Below the pieces are notes generated by a model. The model did no database searches. It was not told where the DNA came from and saw nothing but the letters and a program-made list of their open reading frames with translations. Positions 21,431 through 31,625 of a stretch of DNA of 64,000 bases are shown one piece after another. Position 1 is the first letter of the stretch, and every line of letters starts with the position of its first letter. The DNA is taken from contig NC_018337.1 of assembly GCF_000234665.1 (NCBI RefSeq), forward strand, positions 892,222-956,221, given 5' to 3'. The DNA is from Leishmania mexicana MHOM/GT/2001/U1103. Taxonomy: Eukaryota; Euglenozoa; Kinetoplastea; Trypanosomatida; Trypanosomatidae. Position numbers and translations under genes: made by a program.

Positions 21431-22974
21431 CCGCTGGCGCTGAGAGCTCAAACCGTCCAAAGACGCCGGTGATTTTATGTTTGTGTAGGCGTCGGTAAGC
21501 AAGAGAGCAGGTGGCTCCTGGCACCGAGAGGTAAAGAAGGAGCAGTTGAGAGAGGTGCAGCGCAGACTTTTCGGTTTCGCTTTCTCTTGTGTGTATCTGT
21601 GGGCCTCGCCTGCGTCGCTGAGTTTCAGGTGCCTCACGCAAGAGGATGCGTGAGATAACGGAAGAGAGCCCGTTAGTGCTCAAGACAGTGAGGCGGATGT
21701 CAGTGATGGAGGGGGTGGCAACGGGAAGGAACGAAAAAAAAGCATCAAGGGAGGAGGCGGGATGGTAAGATAGCCGGCTGCGTGCAAACGCGGCAGCGCT
21801 TGCGTTTGAAGAATGGGACCACGGTGTTGAGCTGATGGCAACGATTGCCGAGGAGGGAAGAGGGGAGGGCGGAGGGCGACGGAAGCTGCCGGCTAGTTTC
21901 CTAAACGCTCAGCGAAGGCGCTATCATACTCAAAAAGGGGGAACATACAACAGCACGGTCAACCAAGGCCATCTGATGCACCGAGAGTTGTCCGCGGCGC
22001 CACTGCCGTTATCCTTCCCTCACAGGCGGCAAGCCCTTCCCCCAGAGCGCGGCTGCATTGCTAGGGCACGGTTGGCAAAACCTCTCCTCCCCACTTACTA
22101 CGCAGCCACTTTCTTCGCCCCTCTCCCTCCCACACAACCCGTCATCAAGCAGAAGAGGCACTTGGATGAGCAACAGTTTCGTGTTGTACGGAAGTGCAGC
22201 TGTTGCCTTGTCCCAACCTGTGCGGGCACTTGGGAAAGGAGGAAGGTCTTCTTTTATCGCGTGTGGGTGTGGGTGTGTGTGTTTCTTTTGGGGGGCGAGG
22301 GATAGGGACGGTGGCGCTTCCTTCGTCCCTCGTCTGCGCTCTCAGCTGAGAGGCCACCTACGAGAGCGCGCATGGGCAAATAAAACGAAACGGGGGAGGG
22401 GCATGTCGCCCAGTATACATCGAGTGTGCCGCTCCTCCCTTCGGAGAAGGGAGCAAAGGGCAAAACTTCACTTGCGAGTTGCGAGATGGTAAGATAAGGA
22501 AGGCGCGAGGAAAACACACCAACAGGCGTAGGTGTAAGTCCACCAATGTGTATGCCTCCTGCTGCGACGGGTCTACACTCGGCTGCCTCTCCTTCTTTCT
22601 GTCCTTCTCTCGCAGCAGCAGCAGCAGCGCCAGGATAAGCTCTGTACATCACCGCAGCGATGGAGGGGGGTATTTATTAACAAGAGACGGAGGTGAAACA
22701 CAATAAGGACTGTACAGAGAGTGAAGAAAAAAAGGCAAAAGCCCCCTCCCTCACACACGCACACGCACACACACAAAACAAGGAGTGTAGCAGACGTGGA
22801 TGAACTGTTTTGTGTGCCTGTGGTCATGGCAGCTCAGTGGCTCTACACCACCAGTGCCGCTGGAGCTCGTCCACCGGCTGGCACGCATCGGCCCTTGCGA
22901 GGTGGCAGTGAGGTTTCGCTGATGCGCTGCAGCCGCCATATTGTCACGCCGTCCTTTACCTCTATCGAGGTGCG
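21431..22974. other. Intergenic region between FHA-like and CCDC146-like genes
   Basis: About 1.5 kb with CA-repeats near 22751-22778 and a CAG-repeat near 22613-22630. No gene is supported; it should contain the 3' UTR of the coiled-coil gene. Confidence 0.6.
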
Positions 22975-25900
22975 TTACTGCCGTCGCGTCGGAACGCAGC
23001 TACTGAAGGAGGTGGCGTTCGTCGTCGCAGCTGCTGCCGTCGCAGTTGAAAGCGGAGGCGGTGTGGAGGGGCCACAGGCTTTGGACGGTACACCAGCCGA
23101 AGTTCCCGGCGGGGACGAAGACGCCGAGAGGGGCACTGAGGAGCCGCGCACCGCTGCCAAAGATCTCGACGCAGGTGAGGGTCCTTGAGCTCCAGACTGC
23201 AACCACGCATCTGCGCGAGGTGGATTGAGCGCCACGCGGGGCGCCGACGCCGATTTAAACGGCGCGAACGGCCCGTACGGCCGCGGAAGGCCAAGGTCGT
23301 CACCTTGTGGTACGTATGCGTTGGGGCGGGGCACCGCCGTAGTGAGGACCATCTGCATCCCAAAAGATGCCTCGCTCTCCCTAGCTGCGTCGCGCTGGCG
23401 CTGGCGGGCGGCCATGTAGCGCTGTTGGCACTGCTGCTCCCGCTCGTAATGCAGCTCGGCTTCTGCGTAAGGGGCCTCGCCAGCCTCCAAGCGCTCCTCA
23501 GCTTCCTCCACGACGGACTCGAGGCGCTGCACCTCCTGCTGAAGCTGAATGCTCGAAGCCTGAAAAAGGGACAGCTCCGCAACGGTTGCCATCATCTGGC
23601 GACTCTTGTGGCGGATGCTGCTGTGATACTTGTTGACTTGCTGCGCTAGAGCTAGTGTGCATTCCTTACCGGCATCCGCCTGGTCGCCGACGCGCTCCGA
23701 CAGCTCCGTCACCTCCTCGAGGATAAGGTTTTTCTCGCGCAGCTTGGCGTTCAGCTTCTGCAAGCGCGCCTCCAGCTCCTGGCAGCGAGTCTGCAGGCAT
23801 ACGTACTGTTCAGAAGGGCCGTCCACCAGTGTCGGCACCGGCGCCGCACCGGCACCACCGCTGCTTCTGTCAACATGTCCTGCGTCGCCAGGAGACGAGG
23901 AGGCGCTAAGTGTTGCCGTTGCACTATCCGCCCGGGTGCACATTGCCACTGCCGCCGCCGTGGCTTGCGCCTCAGTGACCACTGGTAAGGCGACACTGCT
24001 CGAGAGCACGAGCGGAATGCGGTTCCACCGATGCGGGTTCTTGGGGTCTGTGATGTCATCCTCAAGCACCTGCGTGCGCCACTGCTCCGCCTCGATCTCC
24101 TCCCTCACTCGCGTCAGCTCCAGTTCCATCTGCGATACCTTCGGGATGGAGTGCTGGCATGCCTCGATGTCGTGCAGCAAGGATCCCAGTTTCGTCTTGA
24201 GCATGCGCACCTCATGGGCGCGGTCATTCGTCATCCGAGTACCCTCGGCGATAGCCGCCTCCTGGGCCTTGGTGCGGGCCGCAAGCAGCGCGGCCTCGTC
24301 GTTGCGATCGATAAGTTGGATGCCGGTCTGGTTGCGGTTCTCGATCGCCGCTGCGTAGGCGTGGCGCAGGTCCGTCATTGTGTCTTCGATTGCCGCAATG
24401 TCAGTGTTCAGGCGGCGCACCTGCGCCTTCACTTCCCGCTCACTGTCCGCGGCCTTCTCCATCTGCTTGCGTTGCCGGTTCTTCTCCAGCCGCAAGTTAG
24501 CGCACTGGTGCGTCAGCTCGTGCAACTGGAACTTGGCCTTCGCGATCTCCTGGTCCTTCAGGGCAGACTCGCGCGTCACCACGGAGAGCTCTTTTTCGAG
24601 CAGCTTTGTCTTCTCCGCCACCTGGGCCATGGCCTGCGCAATCGCTTGGATCTGCGTAGCCTTCTGCGCCCGCTCCTGCTTCACCTTTTGAAACAAATCT
24701 ATAGCCTTATTAAACCGCTTTTCCAGCTCGCTGTGGCGCCGCTGCGCCTCCTTGACCAAAACCTCGCGCATCTGCAGCTCACTTTGAGCCAAAGACACGC
24801 GGGTCTCCTCGCGCGCGCTGGCTCGGCTGAACTCCTGCCGCTTCACCGCAATCGCCGCCAGCTCTCGCCGCTTGACGTCCTCTTGCTTTCCCTTCACAGC
24901 GATCGTCTCCTCAGCCTCGCGGATCTCAGCGAGCACCTGCTCCGCCTTCTTGACGAAGTCCTTCGACTTGGCCTGCTCAAGCAGCAGCTTCTTCGTGCGA
25001 GCATCAGCATCCTTGCGGTGGGCTAGGATCTCCTTCTCCACGTGCCCCGTGGTACGCGTCACCTGCTCCACCTCCCTGTCCAGGAGGCCAATCTGCTCCC
25101 TCAGAGATACCTCCTCGCGCCGTGAGTCCTCCTTCTCGCGCTCCAGAGCGGAGAAGATTCGCATGCACTTTTCCCGCTCACGCTCGGTGCGGTCGACACC
25201 GTCCTGCTCCTGTTGAAGTGCTATCTTCGTCGTCAGGATGAGCTGATCGAGCTCGGCGACGCGCTCCTGAGTTGACTGGCGTGTCTCCACCTCCACCTCC
25301 AGGGACGTGTTCATCGTGGCGAGTGTCTTGCGCTTCGCGTCCATTTCGGCACGTAGAGTCTGTAAGCGCTTCTTGGCAGTCTCATGGTCCTCGGCGCGGC
25401 TGTTGCGCTGCAGCTCCATCGACTGAATGCGCTCTGCCTGCGCCGAGACCTTCTCCTCGGTGCTGGAAAGCTCGCGCTGGGCCCCGACCAGGCTTCCCTG
25501 GACGAGGTCGAGTTGCTTCTTCGCGCGATCAGGGTCGCTCTGCACGTTCTGCAGCTGCTGCCTCGCCTGAGCCAGGGTGGTCGCGAAGTTCGCGATCTCC
25601 TCTTTCTTCTGCGCCTCTTCCTTGACGAGCTCATCTTTCTCTGTTTGGCACCTGGCCAAGTCAGCGGCCAGTTCTTTGATGTGGGTGCCCATCTCCGCGA
25701 TCTCTGCCTGCATGGACTCCATCTTGGGCCGTATCCGCGCCTCCTCTGCCGCAATGGCGTCCTCGCGCTCAAGGATAAGGTGCTGCTTACGTCGATCATA
25801 CTCGAGCACCTCGACCTGGAGAACGCTGTCGCGCTCCAACGCAGCCGCGAGATCACGCTCGTGCTCCATTAAGTTGCGCTTTAGGGCCTGAATCATCTCG

Positions 25901-26196
25901 TCATCCTTCTTGGCTGCGTCGCCGAAGGTGTAAATACGCTGCCGCTCCACTTCAAGCCGGCTCCTCAGCTGCCGGGCGTGCTTCAGAAGTGTGTTGTCGC
26001 GCCTGTAGATGGCGAGAACGCGGGAGTGCATGTCTTTGAACTTTCGCTTCAAGTAATCGGCACGCTCCTCAGAGATTTGACCCTCGTCGACGAGCGCGTT
26101 CAGCACCACGTACGCCGTCGAATGCGTCACATCGCTGACATCCCCATTCAGGGCGACCGCCGAAGAGGGGCCGGGGCCGCCATCTTGCTGTGTCAT
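22975..26196 (-). CDS. Long coiled-coil protein resembling CCDC146/MBO2
   Basis: Encodes 1073 residues from the ATG at 26196 to a TAA. After about 25 residues comes a short helical module (VLNALVDEGQISEERADYLK, then FKDMHSRV and LLKHARQLRSRLE). This recalls the N-terminus of CCDC146/MBO2, which has a target/linker helix followed by a leucine-heptad coiled coil. Continuous Glu/Gln/Arg/Lys-rich coiled coil runs to about residue 700. Near residue 720 is DPKNPHRW, similar to a conserved motif in the family. A second coiled-coil section follows, then a Pro/Ser/Ala-rich tail. CCDC146/MBO2 proteins act at centrioles and axonemes, so a flagellar or basal-body role is plausible. The family call rests on recalled motifs; a generic coiled-coil protein remains possible. 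The upstream extension to 26526 starts with GTG. Confidence 0.7.
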   Translation of the reverse strand: MTQQDGGPGPSSAVALNGDVSDVTHSTAYVVLNALVDEGQISEERADYLKRKFKDMHSRVLAIYRRDNTLLKHARQLRSRLEVERQRIYTFGDAAKKDDEMIQALKRNLMEHERDLAAALERDSVLQVEVLEYDRRKQHLILEREDAIAAEEARIRPKMESMQAEIAEMGTHIKELAADLARCQTEKDELVKEEAQKKEEIANFATTLAQARQQLQNVQSDPDRAKKQLDLVQGSLVGAQRELSSTEEKVSAQAERIQSMELQRNSRAEDHETAKKRLQTLRAEMDAKRKTLATMNTSLEVEVETRQSTQERVAELDQLILTTKIALQQEQDGVDRTEREREKCMRIFSALEREKEDSRREEVSLREQIGLLDREVEQVTRTTGHVEKEILAHRKDADARTKKLLLEQAKSKDFVKKAEQVLAEIREAEETIAVKGKQEDVKRRELAAIAVKRQEFSRASAREETRVSLAQSELQMREVLVKEAQRRHSELEKRFNKAIDLFQKVKQERAQKATQIQAIAQAMAQVAEKTKLLEKELSVVTRESALKDQEIAKAKFQLHELTHQCANLRLEKNRQRKQMEKAADSEREVKAQVRRLNTDIAAIEDTMTDLRHAYAAAIENRNQTGIQLIDRNDEAALLAARTKAQEAAIAEGTRMTNDRAHEVRMLKTKLGSLLHDIEACQHSIPKVSQMELELTRVREEIEAEQWRTQVLEDDITDPKNPHRWNRIPLVLSSSVALPVVTEAQATAAAVAMCTRADSATATLSASSSPGDAGHVDRSSGGAGAAPVPTLVDGPSEQYVCLQTRCQELEARLQKLNAKLREKNLILEEVTELSERVGDQADAGKECTLALAQQVNKYHSSIRHKSRQMMATVAELSLFQASSIQLQQEVQRLESVVEEAEERLEAGEAPYAEAELHYEREQQCQQRYMAARQRQRDAARESEASFGMQMVLTTAVPRPNAYVPQGDDLGLPRPYGPFAPFKSASAPRVALNPPRADAWLQSGAQGPSPASRSLAAVRGSSVPLSASSSPPGTSAGVPSKACGPSTPPPLSTATAAAATTNATSFSSCVPTRRQ

Positions 26197-27114
26197 GATG
26201 ACGGGCAGGTAAAGCGGAATGTTCAGAAGGCAATCCAGTGAGGCGGACACTGGACGACAGAGTCGTGGGGACAGAGACTGCACGCCGCACAAAGGCACCC
26301 TCGTCACAGCGCGCTGCTTCTCTGTTCTTTCGTCTCGTGGACGATGGTGGCGAATGTAAGCAAGGGTAGCGCGGTTGTGATGACGTGTGAGCGGGTGAGT
26401 GTGTGTGAGGGGGGGGGGAATAAGGCGGATGAGAAGAGGCGCAGGATTGGGAGAGCGACTCGCTCCAGAACGAGCATGGCGTCCTCGTCGCCAGGGAGGT
26501 GAAACACCGACAAAAAAAACGCACACCGCTTGGCGGTGTCGTAAAAGGGCGCCCGAAACGATTGCGCAACGAAAGCGGAGAAGGACCAGCCACCACAGCG
26601 GTGTGTCGTACCACCATCCTCCTCCTCCTTCTACGCACCTGCGAGCGTGATGCCGTTCGCTGATTGGTTTTTCTGCGTGCGCGTGTTGCCACCTTTAACA
26701 GCCACAACAAAAACAGCTAATATGGCGATTGCGCTCTGGTGGCACCCATGTGAGCCACCCCGCGCCAACACGCAGGCAAGGGCGGTCAGAGAAAATCTGC
26801 AAACCGTGCGTAACCACAGATGCGTGAGACGAGAGCGACGACATGTGAAGCCGACATGTGGCAACTGCGCTGTGACACGCGATACACGCCTACCTCCCTG
26901 TTCCGCACCACCACCACCAAGCCCACGCGCCACGACACACCGCGTCCCCATCGTCACCACTTGACATCAAGCCGATGATGCCATCGATTGGTCATCAGGG
27001 GTCAAAAGACGCAGCCGGAAAGTAAACAAAAAAAAACAGCATAAGGGGCATCGCGTCAGTTTCTCCCACGGGCATTTGGGCATCGGTTGTCCTGTGCCTT
27101 CGAGAATCGCCCGC
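26197..27114. other. Intergenic region between CCDC146-like and LRR genes
   Basis: About 0.9 kb with nothing recognisable beyond simple sequence. It includes the 5' leader of the coiled-coil gene and the 3' UTR of the LRR gene. Confidence 0.6.
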
Positions 27115-28194
27115 TCATCGACGCGCGGCTCCGTCATCGTCTCGCGAGCGCTTCCGGTCAGGCGCCGGGTCTGGCCGCTGTTTTGCCAGGGTAAGTGAAA
27201 CGTGATGCGGCAGCCCCTTCCCCAACACGTCCGTGCCGCGAGCGCCGATGTAGTTCTCGTTCAAGTTCAGATAAAACTTGGTCGCAGAGGCGGTGACTGG
27301 ACGGAGCAGCGAGTGTGGGGTAGCTGAGTTCGCGCAGAGCGCTGGCGCCGGCCAGCGGCGTACAATATTCGCCACGGCCATTGCACCATCATCATCGATG
27401 CCTACACTCTTTAGTATCACTGCCCGTATTGACGGAAGGCGCCGCACGGCCGTCACAACATGCACGGCGCCGTCATTACCAAGTTGCGCGTTGTAACTGA
27501 GATCCAAAAGCTCGAGCGAGGAAGACGGTTGGGCGGAGGCCCCCGCCGCCATCGAAACAGTCGAATCCACTGCAGCGCCTGCCGAGGAGGCTTTCGCGGT
27601 ACCCGGCGCGGTTGCTGCGTCTCCGGCGACCCCAAATCCCAGTGTGTTGCACAGTAGAACGGCATCGTCGGCGCTCAGTCGGTTTCGTGAAAAGTCCACC
27701 ACCCGCAGGGTGTGGCGATGTGCAGCGATGCGACGGAAAAACAAGTAAATCCCTGTAGGACCGTCACACCCGAGCTGCAGGCGTAGATGCCGCAGCGGAT
27801 TTTTCATGTAGGAGAGGTCGAAATACGCCGCGGCGCGTTCGCAGTGCGGCTTTTCAAAACGGCTGCGCACCACCTCCAGCACATCAGAGCGAGGAAGGGC
27901 ATGCATGATTCGGTAGATCGGATCCTTGCGAAGCACATCTCGACTTGCGGATGCGGGAATAGTCTCCTTGACCGCCTCCACTGCCCGCTCTTGCTCGGAC
28001 GTGCTGAGCGCCACCACATTCGCCAGGGTTGACGCAGGGGTGGCGCTGCTCGTCGCCACAGAGGCAGAAGCCGCCGAGTGAGTGGCCCTCGCGGGTACAT
28101 CACTGCGTGCGATATTGCCTTTCGTACGGACCGTCTTCTTTACAGTCTTCCGAGCATCGCTCCTGCCGGCCTGTACCCTCAGAGAGCCCGGCAT
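27115..28194 (-). CDS. Leucine-rich-repeat protein
   Basis: Encodes 359 residues from the ATG at 28194 to a TGA. The first 60 residues are basic and Ala/Ser-rich. LRR-type units follow: LRVVDFSRNRLSADDAVLL, then LELLDLSYNAQLGNDGAVHV, IRAVILKSVGIDDDGAMAVA and FYLNLNENYIGARGTDVL. Their L.xLDLS.N.LG..G spacing resembles the ribonuclease-inhibitor class, which normally mediates protein binding. An Ala/Ser-rich insert separates the first two units. The C-terminus is basic. No catalytic motif is visible; the binding partner is unknown. AG at 28205-28204 after a C/T tract gives a 9 nt 5' UTR. Confidence 0.8.
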   Translation of the reverse strand: MPGSLRVQAGRSDARKTVKKTVRTKGNIARSDVPARATHSAASASVATSSATPASTLANVVALSTSEQERAVEAVKETIPASASRDVLRKDPIYRIMHALPRSDVLEVVRSRFEKPHCERAAAYFDLSYMKNPLRHLRLQLGCDGPTGIYLFFRRIAAHRHTLRVVDFSRNRLSADDAVLLCNTLGFGVAGDAATAPGTAKASSAGAAVDSTVSMAAGASAQPSSSLELLDLSYNAQLGNDGAVHVVTAVRRLPSIRAVILKSVGIDDDGAMAVANIVRRWPAPALCANSATPHSLLRPVTASATKFYLNLNENYIGARGTDVLGKGLPHHVSLTLAKQRPDPAPDRKRSRDDDGAARR

Positions 28195-29110
28195 CTCCTG
28201 CCGCTAAATCAGTGGGAAGGAGGGGAGGGTGCACAGGCGTCCCTGTAAAGACACCCACGTTTTTCTTTTTGCTCCAACGCAGCGGAGGAGCTGTCTCGGA
28301 CCTGCGTGCATATAGAGGGAGGAGGAGGGGAGGGGAAGGGGGGAAGACGAAAGCAATCAAGAAAAAAGGCACCGAGAAAGACAAGGGGATAAGGAGAGAG
28401 GACTTCAGAGGCCATCGAAACGCCAGGCACCTACGGCGCGGTGGTGCGGTGAAGATGGGGTCAAATATCAGCTGGGCGTCATGATTCGGGAACACTGAAA
28501 GCGAGCATCGGCCACCGTGAACACAGACGACCCACACACGCACACAGAAGCACAGCAACATGCTCCGCCATGCAGCAAGGAACGAGGTGAGCGATGTGTA
28601 GCACACACTCGAGACGCCGTCGCATAAAGGGGGTCTCTCTGAAGGCGAAAGGCAACAATGGCCCTTCGGCCAGTCGCCAACTGCTTGTGTGCTCCCGCCA
28701 CGATTTTTGATGCCTTCCTGCTAAAGAGCTGCGCAAGAGGGACAAGGGGTTGGAAAGAGGGCAATGCACGAAAAAAAAAAGAAAAGCAGAGCGCGCTTCT
28801 CACAGCAGCAAGCACCGGGAAGCGAGACCACCTGCGAAAGTCTTCTGTTGTCGCCGACAGACGTGCCCACCCTCCCTCCCACGTCATGCGTGTTGCTCTC
28901 GCAAGAGCGTCAGCTCCGTTCGCATTTTTCGCTCCTGACGATAGAACCACCACAGCCGACACGCACACACTCATCCGCACACCGCAGCGCTCACAAGAGG
29001 CCTCCCTCCAAGAAGACCACAGGCGCACCGAGGAGGAGCAGGGCATGAGGAGGAAAGAGCGAGAGAAAATGAGCAAGAGAGAGCGGTCCCCAAAACGTCG
29101 TCGACCCACA
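28195..29110. other. Intergenic region between LRR and WD40 genes
   Basis: About 0.9 kb with purine-rich plus-strand runs (28318-28400). A 243-codon minus-strand frame (29199-28468) overlaps the end of the WD40 gene in another frame and looks spurious. No gene is called. Confidence 0.6.
28204..28235 (-). promoter_or_regulatory. Predicted spliced-leader acceptor of the LRR gene
   Basis: On the minus strand CACCCTCCCCTCCTTCCCAC is followed by TGATTTAG. The AG ends at 28204, 9 nt before the ATG. Confidence 0.55.
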
Positions 29111-30844
29111 TCACTTCGATACGGCGTGGTAAGGGTGCACCGCGGAGGTGCGCCGCACGGATACAGCAATCCCGAGTCGTTTCTCCCCCGCCGCTGCAAA
29201 CACGCTCCTTTCTACCTGCCCAATCATGCGGGCACTGTCAACGCTGTGCAGCGTATTGGCCTCCTCTCGACTGCCGGTCGCGTTCGCCTCGTCACCCTTC
29301 ACGGGGTGCTGGTATCTGAAGTCAACTGCCCAGATGTTTACGGAGCTGTCGAGGTGCGCCGTGACGAAGCGCGTGCCGGTGTTGTTCCACGACAGTTTCG
29401 CGACCTCCTCGCACGGCACCTGCGCCATTGCCAGCACCTCAAGGGGGCTGGCGGCTATCGGCGCTACGCTGCCGTGCGCCAATCCCATTCGCCCACCGCC
29501 ACCGCCGCCAACGCTGTGTGCCGCGTGAGGCAGGCCAGCCGCGTTCATAAAGCGCGGCCGGCGAAAGAGCACCAGTCGAACGCAAGTCGTGAACACCATC
29601 GCCAGACACAAAAAGCTACGCCCCGAGGATGGAGACCAGGCAACCTGCTTGCACGGGCCGCACAAAGCAAACGGCAGTTGGTGGTAGACTACCTCGCCAA
29701 ACCACGTGCTGTCTTGGGTGGCCGCCACAACGTAAACAGACCCTCCTTGATCGCCTGCCGCCAGCAGGGCGCCGGACTCGTCCCAGGCGACGCCGAGTGT
29801 GTCTCGCTGACGATGTCGCGTGGCAGCTGCGGAGGACGAGCCAGCACCGCCGCTCCTGTCGCCGTCGTGCGTGCGGGAACCGCTGTCGTCGTCCTCGGTG
29901 AAGGGAAGCGTGAGGACGCGGCACAGCACCCATGAGGTGCCGCTCACCCCATCGCCTCCGTTTGTTGCTGTGCTGTCACCCACACTCAAGCTAGGCGACG
30001 GCCCAGGTGCAACTGCAGTGCCAAACGCGGTGGTGCCCTTCACCCACAGCTCCACTCGACCGCCGCGACATGCACACGCCACGGTGAAGTTTTTGGAGAT
30101 GGAGCAGCTCACACTCTCTCTGGAGCGGATGCAGTCGTCCAGCGCCCAATTCCCGTGCGAGTAGCGATAGAGCCGGATGCCGTTCCCCGGGCAGAGCCCA
30201 GCAAGGTAGATGCCTTGTTGCCATGGCGCCCATGACAACTCGGTGCAGGTGTAAGGCAACTCGTCAATCAAGATAGACATCGTCGCCGGGTCCCACTCGA
30301 GCAGTCGCTCATCCACTGGCGTGGCGTGCTCGCCGCCAAACAGGTCGTCATCTGGTGCCCGCAGCATGCCCATGTTCTCTATCACCGGCATAAGCTGTGT
30401 CCACGTGACGAAAATCTGGTTCTTGGAGGTGGCAATACCCAGCAGCCTGCAGTGGTTGTTGTGTTCCATGGACAGGATGGTGGCGTCGTCGGCGGTAAGA
30501 TGGAAGATGGGGGTCATGTATGAGACACCGGCGCCGCCGGCACGGAATGTGTGCGCTGTCGAGTTCATCATGTCAGCGCTGGCGCCATAGAGAGCACGCC
30601 ACTCGGCCGCCGCTGCAGTGTCGGTGTGGTGGACGGCGCCTTGGCTCGAATGCGTACCACGCGTAAACATCGTGCTTGACCCTACGGCGACTCCACTCAA
30701 AGAGTCGGCAATCCCCGGCATGGACACGCCGTACGACCCACCAGGGTGGAAGCCGCTTGGCACGTATTCAAACGCGGGCAGCGCCTCACTGTGGCGGCTG
30801 TCTCCCGGAAGCGATGCGGGAGGGGCACGCAAAGGAGACTGCAT
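29111..30844 (-). CDS. WD40 beta-propeller protein, Seh1/Sec13-like
   Basis: Encodes 577 residues from the ATG at 30844. The first 110 residues are Ser/Gly-rich. Propeller blades can be read at CTELSWAPWQQGIYLAGLCP, LGVAWDESGALLAAGDQGGS, KQVAWSPSSGRSFLCLA and AKLSWNNTGTRFVTAHLDSS followed by VNIWAVDF. The last resembles the WRVSWN.TGT.LAS..DD..V.LWK blade of Seh1 and Sec13, components of the nuclear pore Y-complex and, for Sec13, of COPII coats. Pro/Gly/Ser-rich inserts interrupt the propeller, notably near residues 270-345 and 440-470. The propeller is well supported; assignment to the nuclear pore or a coat is an inference, and another WD40 role cannot be excluded. Confidence 0.75.
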   Translation of the reverse strand: MQSPLRAPPASLPGDSRHSEALPAFEYVPSGFHPGGSYGVSMPGIADSLSGVAVGSSTMFTRGTHSSQGAVHHTDTAAAAEWRALYGASADMMNSTAHTFRAGGAGVSYMTPIFHLTADDATILSMEHNNHCRLLGIATSKNQIFVTWTQLMPVIENMGMLRAPDDDLFGGEHATPVDERLLEWDPATMSILIDELPYTCTELSWAPWQQGIYLAGLCPGNGIRLYRYSHGNWALDDCIRSRESVSCSISKNFTVACACRGGRVELWVKGTTAFGTAVAPGPSPSLSVGDSTATNGGDGVSGTSWVLCRVLTLPFTEDDDSGSRTHDGDRSGGAGSSSAAATRHRQRDTLGVAWDESGALLAAGDQGGSVYVVAATQDSTWFGEVVYHQLPFALCGPCKQVAWSPSSGRSFLCLAMVFTTCVRLVLFRRPRFMNAAGLPHAAHSVGGGGGGRMGLAHGSVAPIAASPLEVLAMAQVPCEEVAKLSWNNTGTRFVTAHLDSSVNIWAVDFRYQHPVKGDEANATGSREEANTLHSVDSARMIGQVERSVFAAAGEKRLGIAVSVRRTSAVHPYHAVSK

Positions 30845-31460
30845 GAGCGCGGCGGTAACAACAGAAGTACCCGTGCATTCGTGTATGTGTGCTGGCGTGC
30901 GGCCAGTCGATCAAGCCAGATCCATAGGCACAGGACGAGGAAAGATGGTGAGGAGAGAGCAGGAGAGGGGGAAGCGGAGTGGTAGAACAGTGTCACCGAG
31001 CTCACGAGTAACGCCGCGGTTGAACGATGCACGAGGGTGGAGTGGCAGCCGGGTACACAGAGACACACTCAAATTGTTTTCTTTTTCTTTGGTTCTCCTA
31101 TTTCGGAATAGTTCTCCACTGCACAAAGAGGAAAACAAGAAAAAAAAGGATGTGCGGGAAGAAGAGGGAGAGCTGTTCAGTTGATCGGCAACGCCGTGTG
31201 ATCATCTCCTCTCCGCTCCATACATCCCACCCCCACCTCCGCACTTGCCGTCCGTACGGCCCTGCAAATATGCAGGCGAAGGGCGGGGGTGTCGGGATTG
31301 AAGGGGAGGAGGGGAGGGGGTGACGCGTGGGCGAATGCGGGGCACCTCTTGCGTCGCCGCTGCGTTTATTGCTGGGAGCGCCCTAAAACGCTTATGGATG
31401 ATGTTGCATGTTGTGTATCCTCTCTTTTTATGTGTTCTGGCCGCCTATATGCGCAGCTAT

Positions 31461-31625
31461 AGGTCGCTCCGATATTCCCATGTCGTAGGTGCCTAATTGT
31501 GACCCCCACCAGAACGTCGCTAAGCATGCGGCAGGGATAGGGGGGACTGCTTGGCGTCCTCAGAAAGTGGGTGCTGAGCCCTGTATACCACGCACTGAGG
31601 TGTGTGTCTGCCGTCATCAAGGCAA
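31461..31625 (+). mobile_element. SIDER2-like fragment, copy D
   Basis: A diverged match to the 3' third of copy B. It has AGGTCGCTCCGAT, then CCCACCAGAA, GGCAGGGATAGGGGG, CCTGTATACCACGCACTGAG and GGTGTGTGTCTGCCGTCATC, in the same order as in 19660-19835. An A-rich GAAAAAGGGGGAGG tail follows. It is oriented like copy B, so antisense to the genes. The 5' two thirds are missing or unrecognisable. Confidence 0.6.

Noticed and set aside
24031..25026. 331-codon plus-strand frame rich in Leu, Arg and His
   Set aside because: Typical mirror of Glu/Gln/Lys codons in the coiled-coil gene on the other strand.
28658..29935. 425-codon plus-strand ATG frame
   Set aside because: Largely antisense to the WD40 gene, whose codon pattern and propeller motifs are clear. 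The antisense product is Arg/His/Ala-rich with no recognisable domain.
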